Source: an uncultured Oceanospirillales bacterium (GTDB lineage: Bacteria > Pseudomonadota > Gammaproteobacteria > Pseudomonadales > Litorivicinaceae). From it: a DNA stretch of 15,078 nucleotides. The position numbers were made by a program, and so were the translations under genes. Each line of letters opens with the position of its first letter. Position 1 is the first letter of the stretch. A model generated the notes under the pieces. That model saw nothing but the letters and a program-made list of their open reading frames with translations. It did no database searches and was not told where the DNA came from. The stretch spans positions 1 to 15,078 of the forward strand of contig CAJXTO010000025.1 of the NCBI GenBank assembly GCA_913061245.1, read 5' to 3'. Shown piece after piece: positions 6,616 to 14,081 of the stretch.

Positions 6616-8337
6616 TTGAATTTTACCGTTCCGTTCGCAGTCTGGATCGAGCGTGCACATCGCCTCGTAGTGCGACAAGAAAATTTGCCCGGTGAGATGT
6701 GTCTTAAACCCAACGCGGTCAAGTCGATCCATCACGGGCCCTTTGACTTCTGATAAGTGGAACTTAATGCCTTGTGAGTTAAGGCGTTCGTTGATGGACT
6801 CTAGAACCTCAAGTCCTGAAGCATCAATCTCGTTAATGGCATTACAGAGCAACACCAGATCGGTCAGGTTCTTGTTGGTGTTGAGTACTTCGTTGACTGC
6901 ATCCTCGAAGGTGTGACCGTTCAAGAAATAAAGCATTTCATCCAAGCGAACGGCTAGGACTTTTTCACTTTTTAATACGTCATGCCGGTCTACATTCCGA
7001 AAGTGCTGAGTACCTGGTATCTGGCCGATGACTGCGAAATGAGGACGAGCGATTTTTGCGAGCAAAAAGCTGATCGATACCAAAATACCGGCAATAATTC
7101 CGGCTTCAACGCCGATCCCGAGCACAACGAGGATGGTCGTCGCCATGGCCCAAAAATCAGGTTTTGAGAAAACCCATACGCGATGAATCGCTTTGAGATC
7201 CACCAGCGATAACACAGCAACGATAACGGTCGCTGCGAGGACTGCTTTGGGTAGATATTCAAACAGTGGCGTCAGGAATAATGCAGTCAGTGCAATCATC
7301 ACTGCTGTCATGACACCTGCTAGCGGAGTTCGTGCACCAGCATCAAAATTGACGACAGAGCGACTAAATCCACCGGTGACTGGAAAGCCCCCGCCGAGAC
7401 CGCTTGCAATGTTGGCAGCACCTAAACCAATGAGTTCTTGGTTCGGTTGAATTCGTTCACGGCGTCGAGCGGCCAGCGTGTGGCCAACACTCACTGATTC
7501 AACAAAACCAACGATTGAGATTAGGAAAGCCGCTGGTAGGAGTTCTTTTGCAAGTGTTAGATCAAGATCTGGAAACGTCGGAACTGGGAGACCTTCTGGA
7601 ATCACGCCAACAATTGAAACACCCGACTGATTTAAGGCAAAAAGGCTAACGACAGCCGTTGAGACAATGACAGCCATGACTGGCCCTGCTTTTGTCACGG
7701 TTCCTGCGATGCCTGACGGCATACCAGTTTTCATCAGTAATGGCTTGAGTCCGCTGCGAACCCAAAACAAAAATGTGATGGATAGCACGCCAATGATCAG
7801 TGTGGGTAAGTTTGTGTCATCGAGGTGCGTTGCCAAATCGTGCAGTATGGAAGGCATGTCATGCCCATGCACAGGCACACCTAAGATGTGTTTTAACTGA
7901 CTAAAAGCAATCAACACCGCAGACGCGCTAATGAATCCTGAGATCACAGGGTGTGAGAGAAGATTTGCAAGAAAGCCAGCGCGTGCAAATCCAAGCCCCA
8001 TCAATATGACTCCGGACAAAAGGCCAAGCAGAATTGCTGCGCCTAAGTATTCAGGTGAGCCTTGTGTAGCCACTTGGCTGACGGCTGCCGCTGTCATAAG
8101 GGATACGACAGCCACGGGTCCAACTGCGAGCGTCATGCTCGAGCCAAACAGCGCGTAGGCAAATAGCGGCAGGATGGATGCATACAAGCCAACTTCAGGC
8201 GGCAGTCCGGCAAGCATCGCATAGGCAAGTGACTGCGGAATGAGCATGATGGTGACGATAACGGCGGCAACCGCATCGTCACTCAGTTTGGATTGATTGT
8301 AGGTCTTAATCCATTCAAGTATTGGTAGTCTTAGCAC
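6601..8337 (-). CDS. SulP-family anion transporter with C-terminal STAS domain
   Basis: 578-residue inner-membrane protein. The membrane part (about 15-430) contains many hydrophobic segments and SulP hallmarks: LIPQSLAYAMLAG (32-44), PPEVGLYASILP (46-57) and the VGPVAVVSL stretch near 72-80. A cytosolic STAS domain follows (about 440-560), with DASG at 505-508. SulP members carry sulfate, bicarbonate or other oxyanions, usually coupled to H+ or Na+; the substrate cannot be read from sequence. It is the last gene of the sulfide-oxidation operon, starting at a GTG 23 bases inside the SQR gene, so it is probably translationally coupled to it. Inference: it moves sulfate, sulfite or thiosulfate linked to that pathway, but bicarbonate (BicA-like) uptake is possible. 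The stop overlaps murQ tail to tail. Confidence 0.93.
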   Translation of the reverse strand: MLRLPILEWIKTYNQSKLSDDAVAAVIVTIMLIPQSLAYAMLAGLPPEVGLYASILPLFAYALFGSSMTLAVGPVAVVSLMTAAAVSQVATQGSPEYLGAAILLGLLSGVILMGLGFARAGFLANLLSHPVISGFISASAVLIAFSQLKHILGVPVHGHDMPSILHDLATHLDDTNLPTLIIGVLSITFLFWVRSGLKPLLMKTGMPSGIAGTVTKAGPVMAVIVSTAVVSLFALNQSGVSIVGVIPEGLPVPTFPDLDLTLAKELLPAAFLISIVGFVESVSVGHTLAARRRERIQPNQELIGLGAANIASGLGGGFPVTGGFSRSVVNFDAGARTPLAGVMTAVMIALTALFLTPLFEYLPKAVLAATVIVAVLSLVDLKAIHRVWVFSKPDFWAMATTILVVLGIGVEAGIIAGILVSISFLLAKIARPHFAVIGQIPGTQHFRNVDRHDVLKSEKVLAVRLDEMLYFLNGHTFEDAVNEVLNTNKNLTDLVLLCNAINEIDASGLEVLESINERLNSQGIKFHLSEVKGPVMDRLDRVGFKTHLTGQIFLSHYEAMCTLDPDCERNGKIQSAGA

Positions 8338-9547
8338 GTTCCGGTTTTGCGAGAAGTTCTCGTCCTTTGAGCATGAGATCGAAGTACATCGGGATGAGGT
8401 ACTTGGCTTTAACAGCCCACCACATTGACCGAGGCACGGTTGGATCTAGTCCTTTAATTGTTGGCAGGAGTTTCCCGCCATATCCAAATTCAGCCATGAC
8501 GACCTTGCCGCGTTCGACCGTGAGCGGGCAGCTACCATATCCATCATACTGATGATCTGGAGTGTCATGGTCCATGAACTGCTTGATGTTACGAGCGACA
8601 ACTGGCGCTTGTTTCCGAACAGCTGCTGCAGTTTTGGCGTTAGGTGCACTAATCACGTCACCCAAACCAAAAATATTTGGGTATTTCGTGTGCTGCAGTG
8701 TGTCTTGGTTCACATCCAACCAGCCTGCTTCATTTGAGAGCGGGCTATTTTTAATAAAGTCAGGCGACGTCTGTGGCGGAACTGCGTGAAGATAATCGAA
8801 GGTCTCTTCAACTTCGGTCACATTGCCTTCCGAGTCCGTTACTTTAAACGTTGCGATTTTATTGGGCCCATCGACATGGATTAGGTTCGAATTGAATTCG
8901 AGTTTTGCGCCGTACTTCTCAACATAGGAATTCAAGACGGGAACGAAATCCGCGACTCCAAAGAGGACAGCGCCTGCATTTCTGAATTGGATGTCTATCG
9001 CGTTTAAGCATCCCTGTTCGCGCCAATAATCGGCGGCTAGATACAAGGCTTTTTGCGGAGCGCCGGCGCATTTGATTGGCATCGGTGGTTGCGTGAAGAT
9101 CGCTTTTCCTGATTTCAGGTTTTTGATGCATTCCCATGAGTAGGGTGCTAAATCATAGCGATAGTTACAGGACACGCCATTTTGTCCCAGAGTGTCTTGA
9201 AGCCCAGGAACGGCGTCGTAATCAACTTTCAACCCAGGTGCGACGATCAACACTTTGTAGGTCACGTCATCGCCATTGGCTAGCGTAATGAAATCACTAT
9301 CGGGATGGAATTCGGTGACTGCTTCTTGAACCCATGAGACTTTTTTTGGGATCACTGAGTCCATAGACCTGACGGTTTTTTCTTGAGGCATGATGCCGCT
9401 GCCAACCAACGTCCAGCCAGGCTGGTAATAGTGCTCATCGGCGGGATCAAAAACGCTGATCGAGAGTTTGGGGTTTTGTTTTAATAAAGAAGCTGCAGCG
9501 GCCAACCCGCCAGCTCCAGCTCCAACAATTGCGATATCGACTTGCAT
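8315..9547 (-). CDS. sqr: Sulfide:quinone oxidoreductase, type II (SQOR-like)
   Basis: 410-residue FAD flavoprotein that oxidises H2S, passes electrons to the quinone pool at the inner membrane and transfers the sulfane sulfur to an acceptor such as glutathione. The N-terminal Rossmann motif is GAGAGG (9-14), with a second nucleotide-binding region and the FAD motif NIFGLGD (291-297). The two redox cysteines match those of human SQOR: Cys160 in KCAGAPQK (human Cys201) and Cys340 in YGSCPL (human Cys379). HAVPPQTSPD (254-263) and the amphipathic C-terminus are also family-like. An additional Cys127 (GVSCNY) lies where three-cysteine bacterial SQRs carry their third cysteine. The ATG has GAGGG upstream. 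It lies between the DUF442 sulfurtransferase and SulP genes, which supports a role in sulfide oxidation. Confidence 0.95.
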   Translation of the reverse strand: MQVDIAIVGAGAGGLAAAASLLKQNPKLSISVFDPADEHYYQPGWTLVGSGIMPQEKTVRSMDSVIPKKVSWVQEAVTEFHPDSDFITLANGDDVTYKVLIVAPGLKVDYDAVPGLQDTLGQNGVSCNYRYDLAPYSWECIKNLKSGKAIFTQPPMPIKCAGAPQKALYLAADYWREQGCLNAIDIQFRNAGAVLFGVADFVPVLNSYVEKYGAKLEFNSNLIHVDGPNKIATFKVTDSEGNVTEVEETFDYLHAVPPQTSPDFIKNSPLSNEAGWLDVNQDTLQHTKYPNIFGLGDVISAPNAKTAAAVRKQAPVVARNIKQFMDHDTPDHQYDGYGSCPLTVERGKVVMAEFGYGGKLLPTIKGLDPTVPRSMWWAVKAKYLIPMYFDLMLKGRELLAKPERAKTTNT

Positions 9548-9593
9548 GACTTCGGCCCTCTATGTGGTTTTATTGTGTCAGTCTGCGCGTGAT

Positions 9594-10004
9594 TTATGAC
9601 AAACGATGTGCGATGTCGACGATACTTAAGCCAGCGTTGTCGACAGTCTCAACAAGTGTGTTCACATCTTGCTTACCTGCTTCTGAGAGCGCCCACAATT
9701 TGGCGCAACGCGCACCAGAGCGGCAATAAGTCAGAACAGGTGCCGGGACTTCGGAAAGTAGCGCTGCATGCTGCTCGACATCTGAGTCTGTGATGTTTGC
9801 TCCGTTCACTGGCAGATAGCGGAATTCGAGACCCAGTGCATTCGCTTTTTGTGCCATTGCATCAGCTTCAGCGTGTGGTTCGCCTTCCTCATCTGGACGA
9901 TTGCAGATCACGGCTTTGAAACCCGCCTCTTTCACTGCGTCCAAATCATCGAGTGTGAGTTGGTCAGCAACAGAGAGATCAGCGGTCAATTCACGAATAA
10001 TCAT
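9594..10004 (-). CDS. DUF442/TIGR01244-type sulfurtransferase (rhodanese-like active loop)
   Basis: 136-residue cytosolic protein of the family often annotated as beta-lactamase hydrolase-like or TIGR01244 phosphatase/sulfurtransferase. The fold resembles dual-specificity phosphatases, with conserved CNRPDEE (34-40), but the active loop CRSGAR begins at Cys94 and has six residues, the length typical of rhodaneses, rather than the seven of CX5R phosphatases. In related systems the domain is found next to, or fused with, persulfide dioxygenases and combines sulfite with glutathione persulfide to make thiosulfate. The gene has a strong AAGGAGG ribosome site, and that site overlaps the stop codon of the dioxygenase gene just upstream (9-base gap), so the two are surely co-expressed. 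Function here is inferred from loop and neighbours. Confidence 0.9.
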   Translation of the reverse strand: MIIRELTADLSVADQLTLDDLDAVKEAGFKAVICNRPDEEGEPHAEADAMAQKANALGLEFRYLPVNGANITDSDVEQHAALLSEVPAPVLTYCRSGARCAKLWALSEAGKQDVNTLVETVDNAGLSIVDIAHRLS

Positions 10005-10013
10005 GGTGCCTCC

Positions 10014-10874
10014 TTAGACGGCATCGAGCGGGATTTTGAGATAGCGTACGCCATTATCCTCTGCCGGAGGTAGTTCTCCTGCCCGCATATTGACCTGAAC
10101 TGATGGCAAAATGAGTGTTGGCATGTTGAGCGTCTTGTCTTTTGCTGAACGCATCGCGACGAAATCATCTTCTGATATTCCATCATGGACGTGCAGATTT
10201 GATGCTTTTTGTTCTGCTACGGTCGTTTCGTACTTCATTTCACGACCATTTGGCATGTAGTCATGACACATAAACATGCGAGTTTCTGGTGGAAGGGCTA
10301 ACAATCTTTGGATGCTTTGATAGAGAACGCGTGCATCGCCGCCTGGGAAATCACAACGCGCTGTTCCAAAATCCGGCATAAACATGGTGTCGCCAACAAA
10401 CAGCGCATCGCCGACATGATAAGTCATACAGGCAGGGGTATGGCCTGGAGTGTGCATTGCGGTGGCAGTCAATCCGCCAATTGAAAATGTGTCGCCATCT
10501 GTAAATAAACGATCAAACTGAGATCCATCACGACGAAACTCAGGTTCTGCATTAAAAAGATTGCCGAAGATATTTTGTACGTCAGTAATGTGGGCTCCAA
10601 TGCCAATTTGGCCGCCGAGCTTTTTGTGCAGATAAGGAGCGGCTGATAGGTGGTCTGCGTGGACATGTGTTTCTAAAATCCACTCAACAGTTAGGTTTTC
10701 AGCTTCGACCATAGCGATCACTTGATCTGCACTTTCTGTTTTCGTTCGACCGCTGGCTGCTTCATAATCAAGCACCGAGTCGACGATGGCACAGGATGAA
10801 GAGTTTGGATCTTTGACGATGTAGGTCAGAGTCCAGGTGGCCGGGTCAAAAAAAGCACGAACGTCAGGTTTCAT
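10014..10874 (-). CDS. Persulfide dioxygenase (ETHE1/Blh-like metallo-beta-lactamase fold)
   Basis: 286-residue metallo-beta-lactamase-fold protein. Family members are non-heme iron enzymes that oxidise glutathione persulfide to sulfite with O2. Motifs: HVHADH (His70, His72, Asp74, His75), TPGHTP (His145), FVGDTMF (Asp162) and MCHDY (His204). The ETHE1 iron is held by two His and an Asp; His70, His145 and Asp162 are the likely equivalents. The block ARCDFPGGD (172-180) matches the persulfide-binding region of ETHE1, and the C-terminal extension (about 230-286) is typical of Blh-type bacterial enzymes. ATG preceded by AAGGAG at good spacing. First gene of the sulfide operon, upstream of DUF442, SQR and SulP; divergent from the YeeE pair. 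A glyoxalase II role is unlikely given the context. Confidence 0.93.
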   Translation of the reverse strand: MKPDVRAFFDPATWTLTYIVKDPNSSSCAIVDSVLDYEAASGRTKTESADQVIAMVEAENLTVEWILETHVHADHLSAAPYLHKKLGGQIGIGAHITDVQNIFGNLFNAEPEFRRDGSQFDRLFTDGDTFSIGGLTATAMHTPGHTPACMTYHVGDALFVGDTMFMPDFGTARCDFPGGDARVLYQSIQRLLALPPETRMFMCHDYMPNGREMKYETTVAEQKASNLHVHDGISEDDFVAMRSAKDKTLNMPTLILPSVQVNMRAGELPPAEDNGVRYLKIPLDAV

Positions 10875-10886
10875 CTCGATCTCCTT

Positions 10887-10897
10887 GCTCTTAGAGC
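10887..10897. repeat. Short perfect inverted repeat in the leader of the dioxygenase gene
   Basis: GCTCT, one base, AGAGC: perfect 5-bp arms just upstream of the AAGGAG ribosome site. It could be a second regulator contact or chance; the loop of one base is too small for a stable RNA hairpin without opening the inner pairs. Confidence 0.3.
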
Positions 10898-10904
10898 GTT
10901 TGGT

Positions 10905-10920
10905 TATAAGCTTATATCAA
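10905..10920 (-). promoter_or_regulatory. Palindromic operator and extended -10 element of the sulfide operon
   Basis: TATAAGCTTATA (10905-10916) is a perfect 12-bp palindrome in the 101-bp gap between the dioxygenase and YeeE genes. On the minus strand it starts within TGATATAAG (10919-10911), an extended -10 element about 40 bases upstream of the dioxygenase ATG. The same palindrome gives TATAAG on the plus strand. The arrangement suggests a repressor controlling one or both divergent operons, as BigR/SqrR-type ArsR regulators do for sulfide genes elsewhere, but no regulator gene is in the window. Confidence 0.5.
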
Positions 10921-10975
10921 GCAGTGCAGATATTCGATAGTATTCGCTGCGGTTTAACATTGAGGTGTATCAACT

Positions 10976-11404
10976 ATGACTGAATTTACTCCGATTCTCT
11001 CTCTATCGGGAGGGGTTTTGATCGGATTATCGGCTGCGGCTGCTTTTGTTTTGTTCGGACGAATCATTGGGATGACTGGAATTTTAGCCCGTACGCTTGA
11101 TTTCGATTTTGGCGAAGGCTCTTGGCGTCCATTCTTTTTGATTGGTTTGGTTGTAACGCCTTTAGTCCTCTCGATGATCGCGCCGTCACCGCATGGATTT
11201 GAGCCAATGGGTCTGATTCCCATGATTATTGGCGGATTTTTGGTTGGTTATGGTTCACGTGTTGGCTCAGGTTGTACCAGTGGCCATGGTATCTGTGGGA
11301 TCTCACGGTTGTCTAAGCGTTCAATCGCGGCAACCTGCACGTTCATGACTACGGCGGTTATTACGGTATTCATTATCCGTCACGTTATCGGAGGTTCGCT
11401 ATGA
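10976..11404 (+). CDS. YeeE/YedE-family sulfur transport protein, first half
   Basis: 142-residue inner-membrane protein with about four hydrophobic segments (roughly 7-38, 52-69, 77-95 and 117-136). The family hallmark GSGCTSGHGICG (97-108) is present with Cys100 and Cys107; the equivalent cysteine segment of the thiosulfate transporter TsuA lines its conducting path. This is the half-size form that works with a second half-size partner encoded next door, like the PmpA/PmpB pair linked with BigR and Blh in other proteobacteria. The ATG has GAGGTG eight bases upstream (10962-10967). Its stop overlaps the partner's start (ATGA). It is divergent from the sulfide-oxidation operon, so import or export of thiosulfate or another sulfane-sulfur compound is the likely job; substrate and direction are not shown. 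Confidence 0.88.
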   Translation: MTEFTPILSLSGGVLIGLSAAAAFVLFGRIIGMTGILARTLDFDFGEGSWRPFFLIGLVVTPLVLSMIAPSPHGFEPMGLIPMIIGGFLVGYGSRVGSGCTSGHGICGISRLSKRSIAATCTFMTTAVITVFIIRHVIGGSL

Positions 11405-11808
11405 CACAGGTGATTGCCTTAATTCTCGGCGCATTATTTGGTGGCGGCTTGTACCTTGCTGGAATGACCAATCCATCCAAGATCGTTAATTTCCTAGACA
11501 TCGCGGGAACCTGGGATCCCAGTTTGATTTTCGTCATGGGCGGAGGGATTCCTGTCGCGGCGATCGGCTTCTTGATACTCAAAAAGCGTGACAAGCCGAT
11601 GGTATTTGATGACATCCAAGTCCCAAGCTATGGCGTGATTGATAAACCATTAATTCTAGGCAGTGCAATTTTTGGGATTGGCTGGGGTATTTCGGGTCTT
11701 TGTCCGGGTCCAGCGTTTGCATCTGTATTGATGGAGCCTGCGGTGATCATTCCGTATTTAATCGCTTTAGTCCTCGGTAGTCTTGCTTACGAACGAATCC
11801 ACCGGTAG
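11401..11808 (+). CDS. YeeE/YedE-family sulfur transport protein, second half
   Basis: 135-residue inner-membrane protein with about four hydrophobic segments (2-20, 42-60, 84-103 and 113-130). It carries the partner-half hallmarks GMTNPSKIVNFLD (21-33) and GISGLCPGPA (97-106), with Cys101 corresponding to a conserved cysteine of full-length YeeE/TsuA transporters. A charged loop of about 20 residues (61-80) separates the two hydrophobic pairs. It overlaps the first half by four bases and the two are almost certainly made as a unit; together they are shorter than the fused TsuA-type proteins. parC begins only 35 bases downstream with no visible terminator, so transcription may run on into it. 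Confidence 0.88.
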   Translation: MTQVIALILGALFGGGLYLAGMTNPSKIVNFLDIAGTWDPSLIFVMGGGIPVAAIGFLILKKRDKPMVFDDIQVPSYGVIDKPLILGSAIFGIGWGISGLCPGPAFASVLMEPAVIIPYLIALVLGSLAYERIHR

Positions 11809-11843
11809 CGTTTGGTTTTTGCAACGACTCAAAGGGTCCTCCA

Positions 11844-14081
11844 TTGGCGCTTGAATCTACCGAAGCTTTCGAACGGCTTCCCTTAAAAACCTATACAGAG
11901 AAGGCGTACCTCGATTATTCGATGTACGTCATTCTGGATCGAGCTCTTCCACATATCGGAGACGGATTAAAGCCTGTTCAGCGGCGCATTGTGTATGCGA
12001 TGAGCGAGCTGGGTTTATCTGCTCAATCGAAGCACAAGAAATCAGCAAGGACAGTTGGTGATGTGCTCGGTAAGTTTCACCCGCACGGCGACTCAGCATG
12101 TTATGAAGCGATGGTGTTGCTTGCGCAGCCTTTTTCTACGCGCTATCCGCTTGTTGACGGTCAAGGCAACTGGGGTAGTCCAGATGACCCGAAAAGCTTT
12201 GCAGCCATGCGCTATACCGAGGCACGCCTTACGCCCATAGCGAAAATTCTGTTGGACGAATTGGGTCAGGGAACAGTTGATTGGCAGCCCAACTTTGATG
12301 GAACGCTCAAAGAGCCAAAATTACTTCCGGCTCGGGTACCCTCGATCCTTCTTAACGGAACGACTGGTATTGCGGTGGGTATGGCGACTGACATACCGCC
12401 ACACAACCTGCGTGAAGTGGTGAATGCTGCTGTGCATTTATTGGATGATCCCGACGCCTCTGTCAGCGACTTGATGCGCTTTGTTCCGGGTCCAGATTAT
12501 CCGACGACTGCCGAAATTATTTCGTCCCCAGCAGATCTCGCGAAGGTGTATGAGACGGGCAATGGATCCATTCGGATGCGCGCGACTTACGTATCTGAAG
12601 ATGGCGATATCGTCATTAATGCGCTTCCGCATCAGGCCTCACCAGCAAGGATCCTCGAACAAATTGCTGCGCAAATGCAGGCTAAGAAATTGCCAATGAT
12701 CGTTGATTTGCGTGATGAGTCTGATCACGAGAATCCAATTCGCTTGGTATTAACACCGAGATCAAATCGTGTGAATGCTGAAGAGGTGATGACGCACTTA
12801 TTCGCGACCACCGATCTCGAAAAAACGTATCGCGTGAACTTGAATATGATCGGTGTGGACGGTCGTCCACAGGTTAAATCATTGCGCGCGATTTTGAGCG
12901 AGTGGCTTGATTGGCGCCGCCAGACTGTGACTCGCCGATTAACGCATCGTCTCGACCAGGTGATGGACCGTCTGCATATCTTAGAAGGATATTTGGTCGC
13001 TTATCTGAATATCGATGAAGTGATTCGGATCATCCGTGAAGAGGACGAGCCAAAAACTGAATTGATGGAGCGTTTTGGGCTGAGTGAAGTTCAGGCGAAC
13101 GCGATCCTTGATTTACGTTTGCGTCACTTAGCAAAACTTGAAGAAGTTAAAATTCAAGCCGAGCAAAAAGAGCTTGAGAAAGAGCGAAAGTATCTTGAAG
13201 GCGTGCTTGGGTCGCGCACGAAAATGACCCAGCTGATGCGAGACGAGCTGACTAAGGATGCAGAGACTTACGGCGACGAGCGCCGGTCACCAATTGTTGT
13301 CAGGCAGGAAGCGCGCGCGCTCCGAGAAGACCAGTTGGTTGCGTCTGAGCCTGTGACGGTTGTTTTGAGTGACAACGGTTGGATTCGGTCTGCAAAAGGA
13401 CATGACATTGATCCGGAAGCGCTCGCGTACAAATCGGGCGATCAGTACCTCATATCCGCACAGGGTCGTTCGAACCAACCGTTGGTTGCATTTGACACGA
13501 CGGGGCGTGCGTATTCAGTGCAAACCCATACCCTACCGTCAGCGAGGAGTCAGGGCGAGCCGTTGTCAGGTCGGATTGACCTAGCGTCTGGCGCCAAGGT
13601 GACCCAGCTCGCGTTGGCTGATGAAGCGACCAAATGGGTTTTGGCGACTGACCACGGCTATGGCTTCATTTGTAAGCATGGCGATTTACTCGGCCGAAAC
13701 AAGGCGGGCAAGTCTGTTGTGAATTTGGGTGATGCCAAGTTGTTACCTCCTGCTGTGATGGGTGATGCGGAGCTATCGCGTATCGCGGTTGCTGTATCGA
13801 GTGGGCATTTACTGGTGTTTGAAGCGCATGAACTCCCAGAGCTTGCCAAAGGGAAGGGTAATAAGCTGATTCAGATACCGCCTGCGTTGCTTAAAGAAGG
13901 GCATCGCGTAACAGCGATCACCGTTCTACCTCCGCTTCGATCACTGCGTGTCATCGCCGGTAAGCGACATGTCACTTTGTCGCCATCAGATCTTGAGAAT
14001 TTCGTTGGGGAGCGTGCGCGTCGTGGGAAACTTCTGCCGCGTGGATTTCAGCGTGTGGATAAGCTTGAGGCGGAATCGTGA
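11844..14081 (+). CDS. parC: DNA topoisomerase IV subunit A
   Basis: Catalytic breakage-reunion subunit of topoisomerase IV, which decatenates daughter chromosomes with ParE. 745 residues, near E. coli ParC (752), and highly similar throughout: FHPHGDSACYEAM, GQGNWG, MRYTEARL with the catalytic Tyr124, and the C-terminal beta-pinwheel repeats from about residue 490 including RSAKGHDID and GKGNK. The similarity to ParC rather than GyrA is clear from the weak, ParC-type C-terminal domain and lack of a GyrA box. The quinolone-determining positions are wild type (Ser84 and Glu88, matching E. coli Ser80 and Glu84). The start is a TTG with AAAGGG seven bases upstream; I see no better in-frame ATG. 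parE is not in the window. The stop overlaps the serB GTG by four bases. Confidence 0.97.
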   Translation: MALESTEAFERLPLKTYTEKAYLDYSMYVILDRALPHIGDGLKPVQRRIVYAMSELGLSAQSKHKKSARTVGDVLGKFHPHGDSACYEAMVLLAQPFSTRYPLVDGQGNWGSPDDPKSFAAMRYTEARLTPIAKILLDELGQGTVDWQPNFDGTLKEPKLLPARVPSILLNGTTGIAVGMATDIPPHNLREVVNAAVHLLDDPDASVSDLMRFVPGPDYPTTAEIISSPADLAKVYETGNGSIRMRATYVSEDGDIVINALPHQASPARILEQIAAQMQAKKLPMIVDLRDESDHENPIRLVLTPRSNRVNAEEVMTHLFATTDLEKTYRVNLNMIGVDGRPQVKSLRAILSEWLDWRRQTVTRRLTHRLDQVMDRLHILEGYLVAYLNIDEVIRIIREEDEPKTELMERFGLSEVQANAILDLRLRHLAKLEEVKIQAEQKELEKERKYLEGVLGSRTKMTQLMRDELTKDAETYGDERRSPIVVRQEARALREDQLVASEPVTVVLSDNGWIRSAKGHDIDPEALAYKSGDQYLISAQGRSNQPLVAFDTTGRAYSVQTHTLPSARSQGEPLSGRIDLASGAKVTQLALADEATKWVLATDHGYGFICKHGDLLGRNKAGKSVVNLGDAKLLPPAVMGDAELSRIAVAVSSGHLLVFEAHELPELAKGKGNKLIQIPPALLKEGHRVTAITVLPPLRSLRVIAGKRHVTLSPSDLENFVGERARRGKLLPRGFQRVDKLEAES

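Noticed and set aside
10954..11223. Minus-strand open frame over the first YeeE gene
   Set aside because: Opposite strand of a clear membrane protein; Lys/Pro-rich, no motif, no ribosome site.
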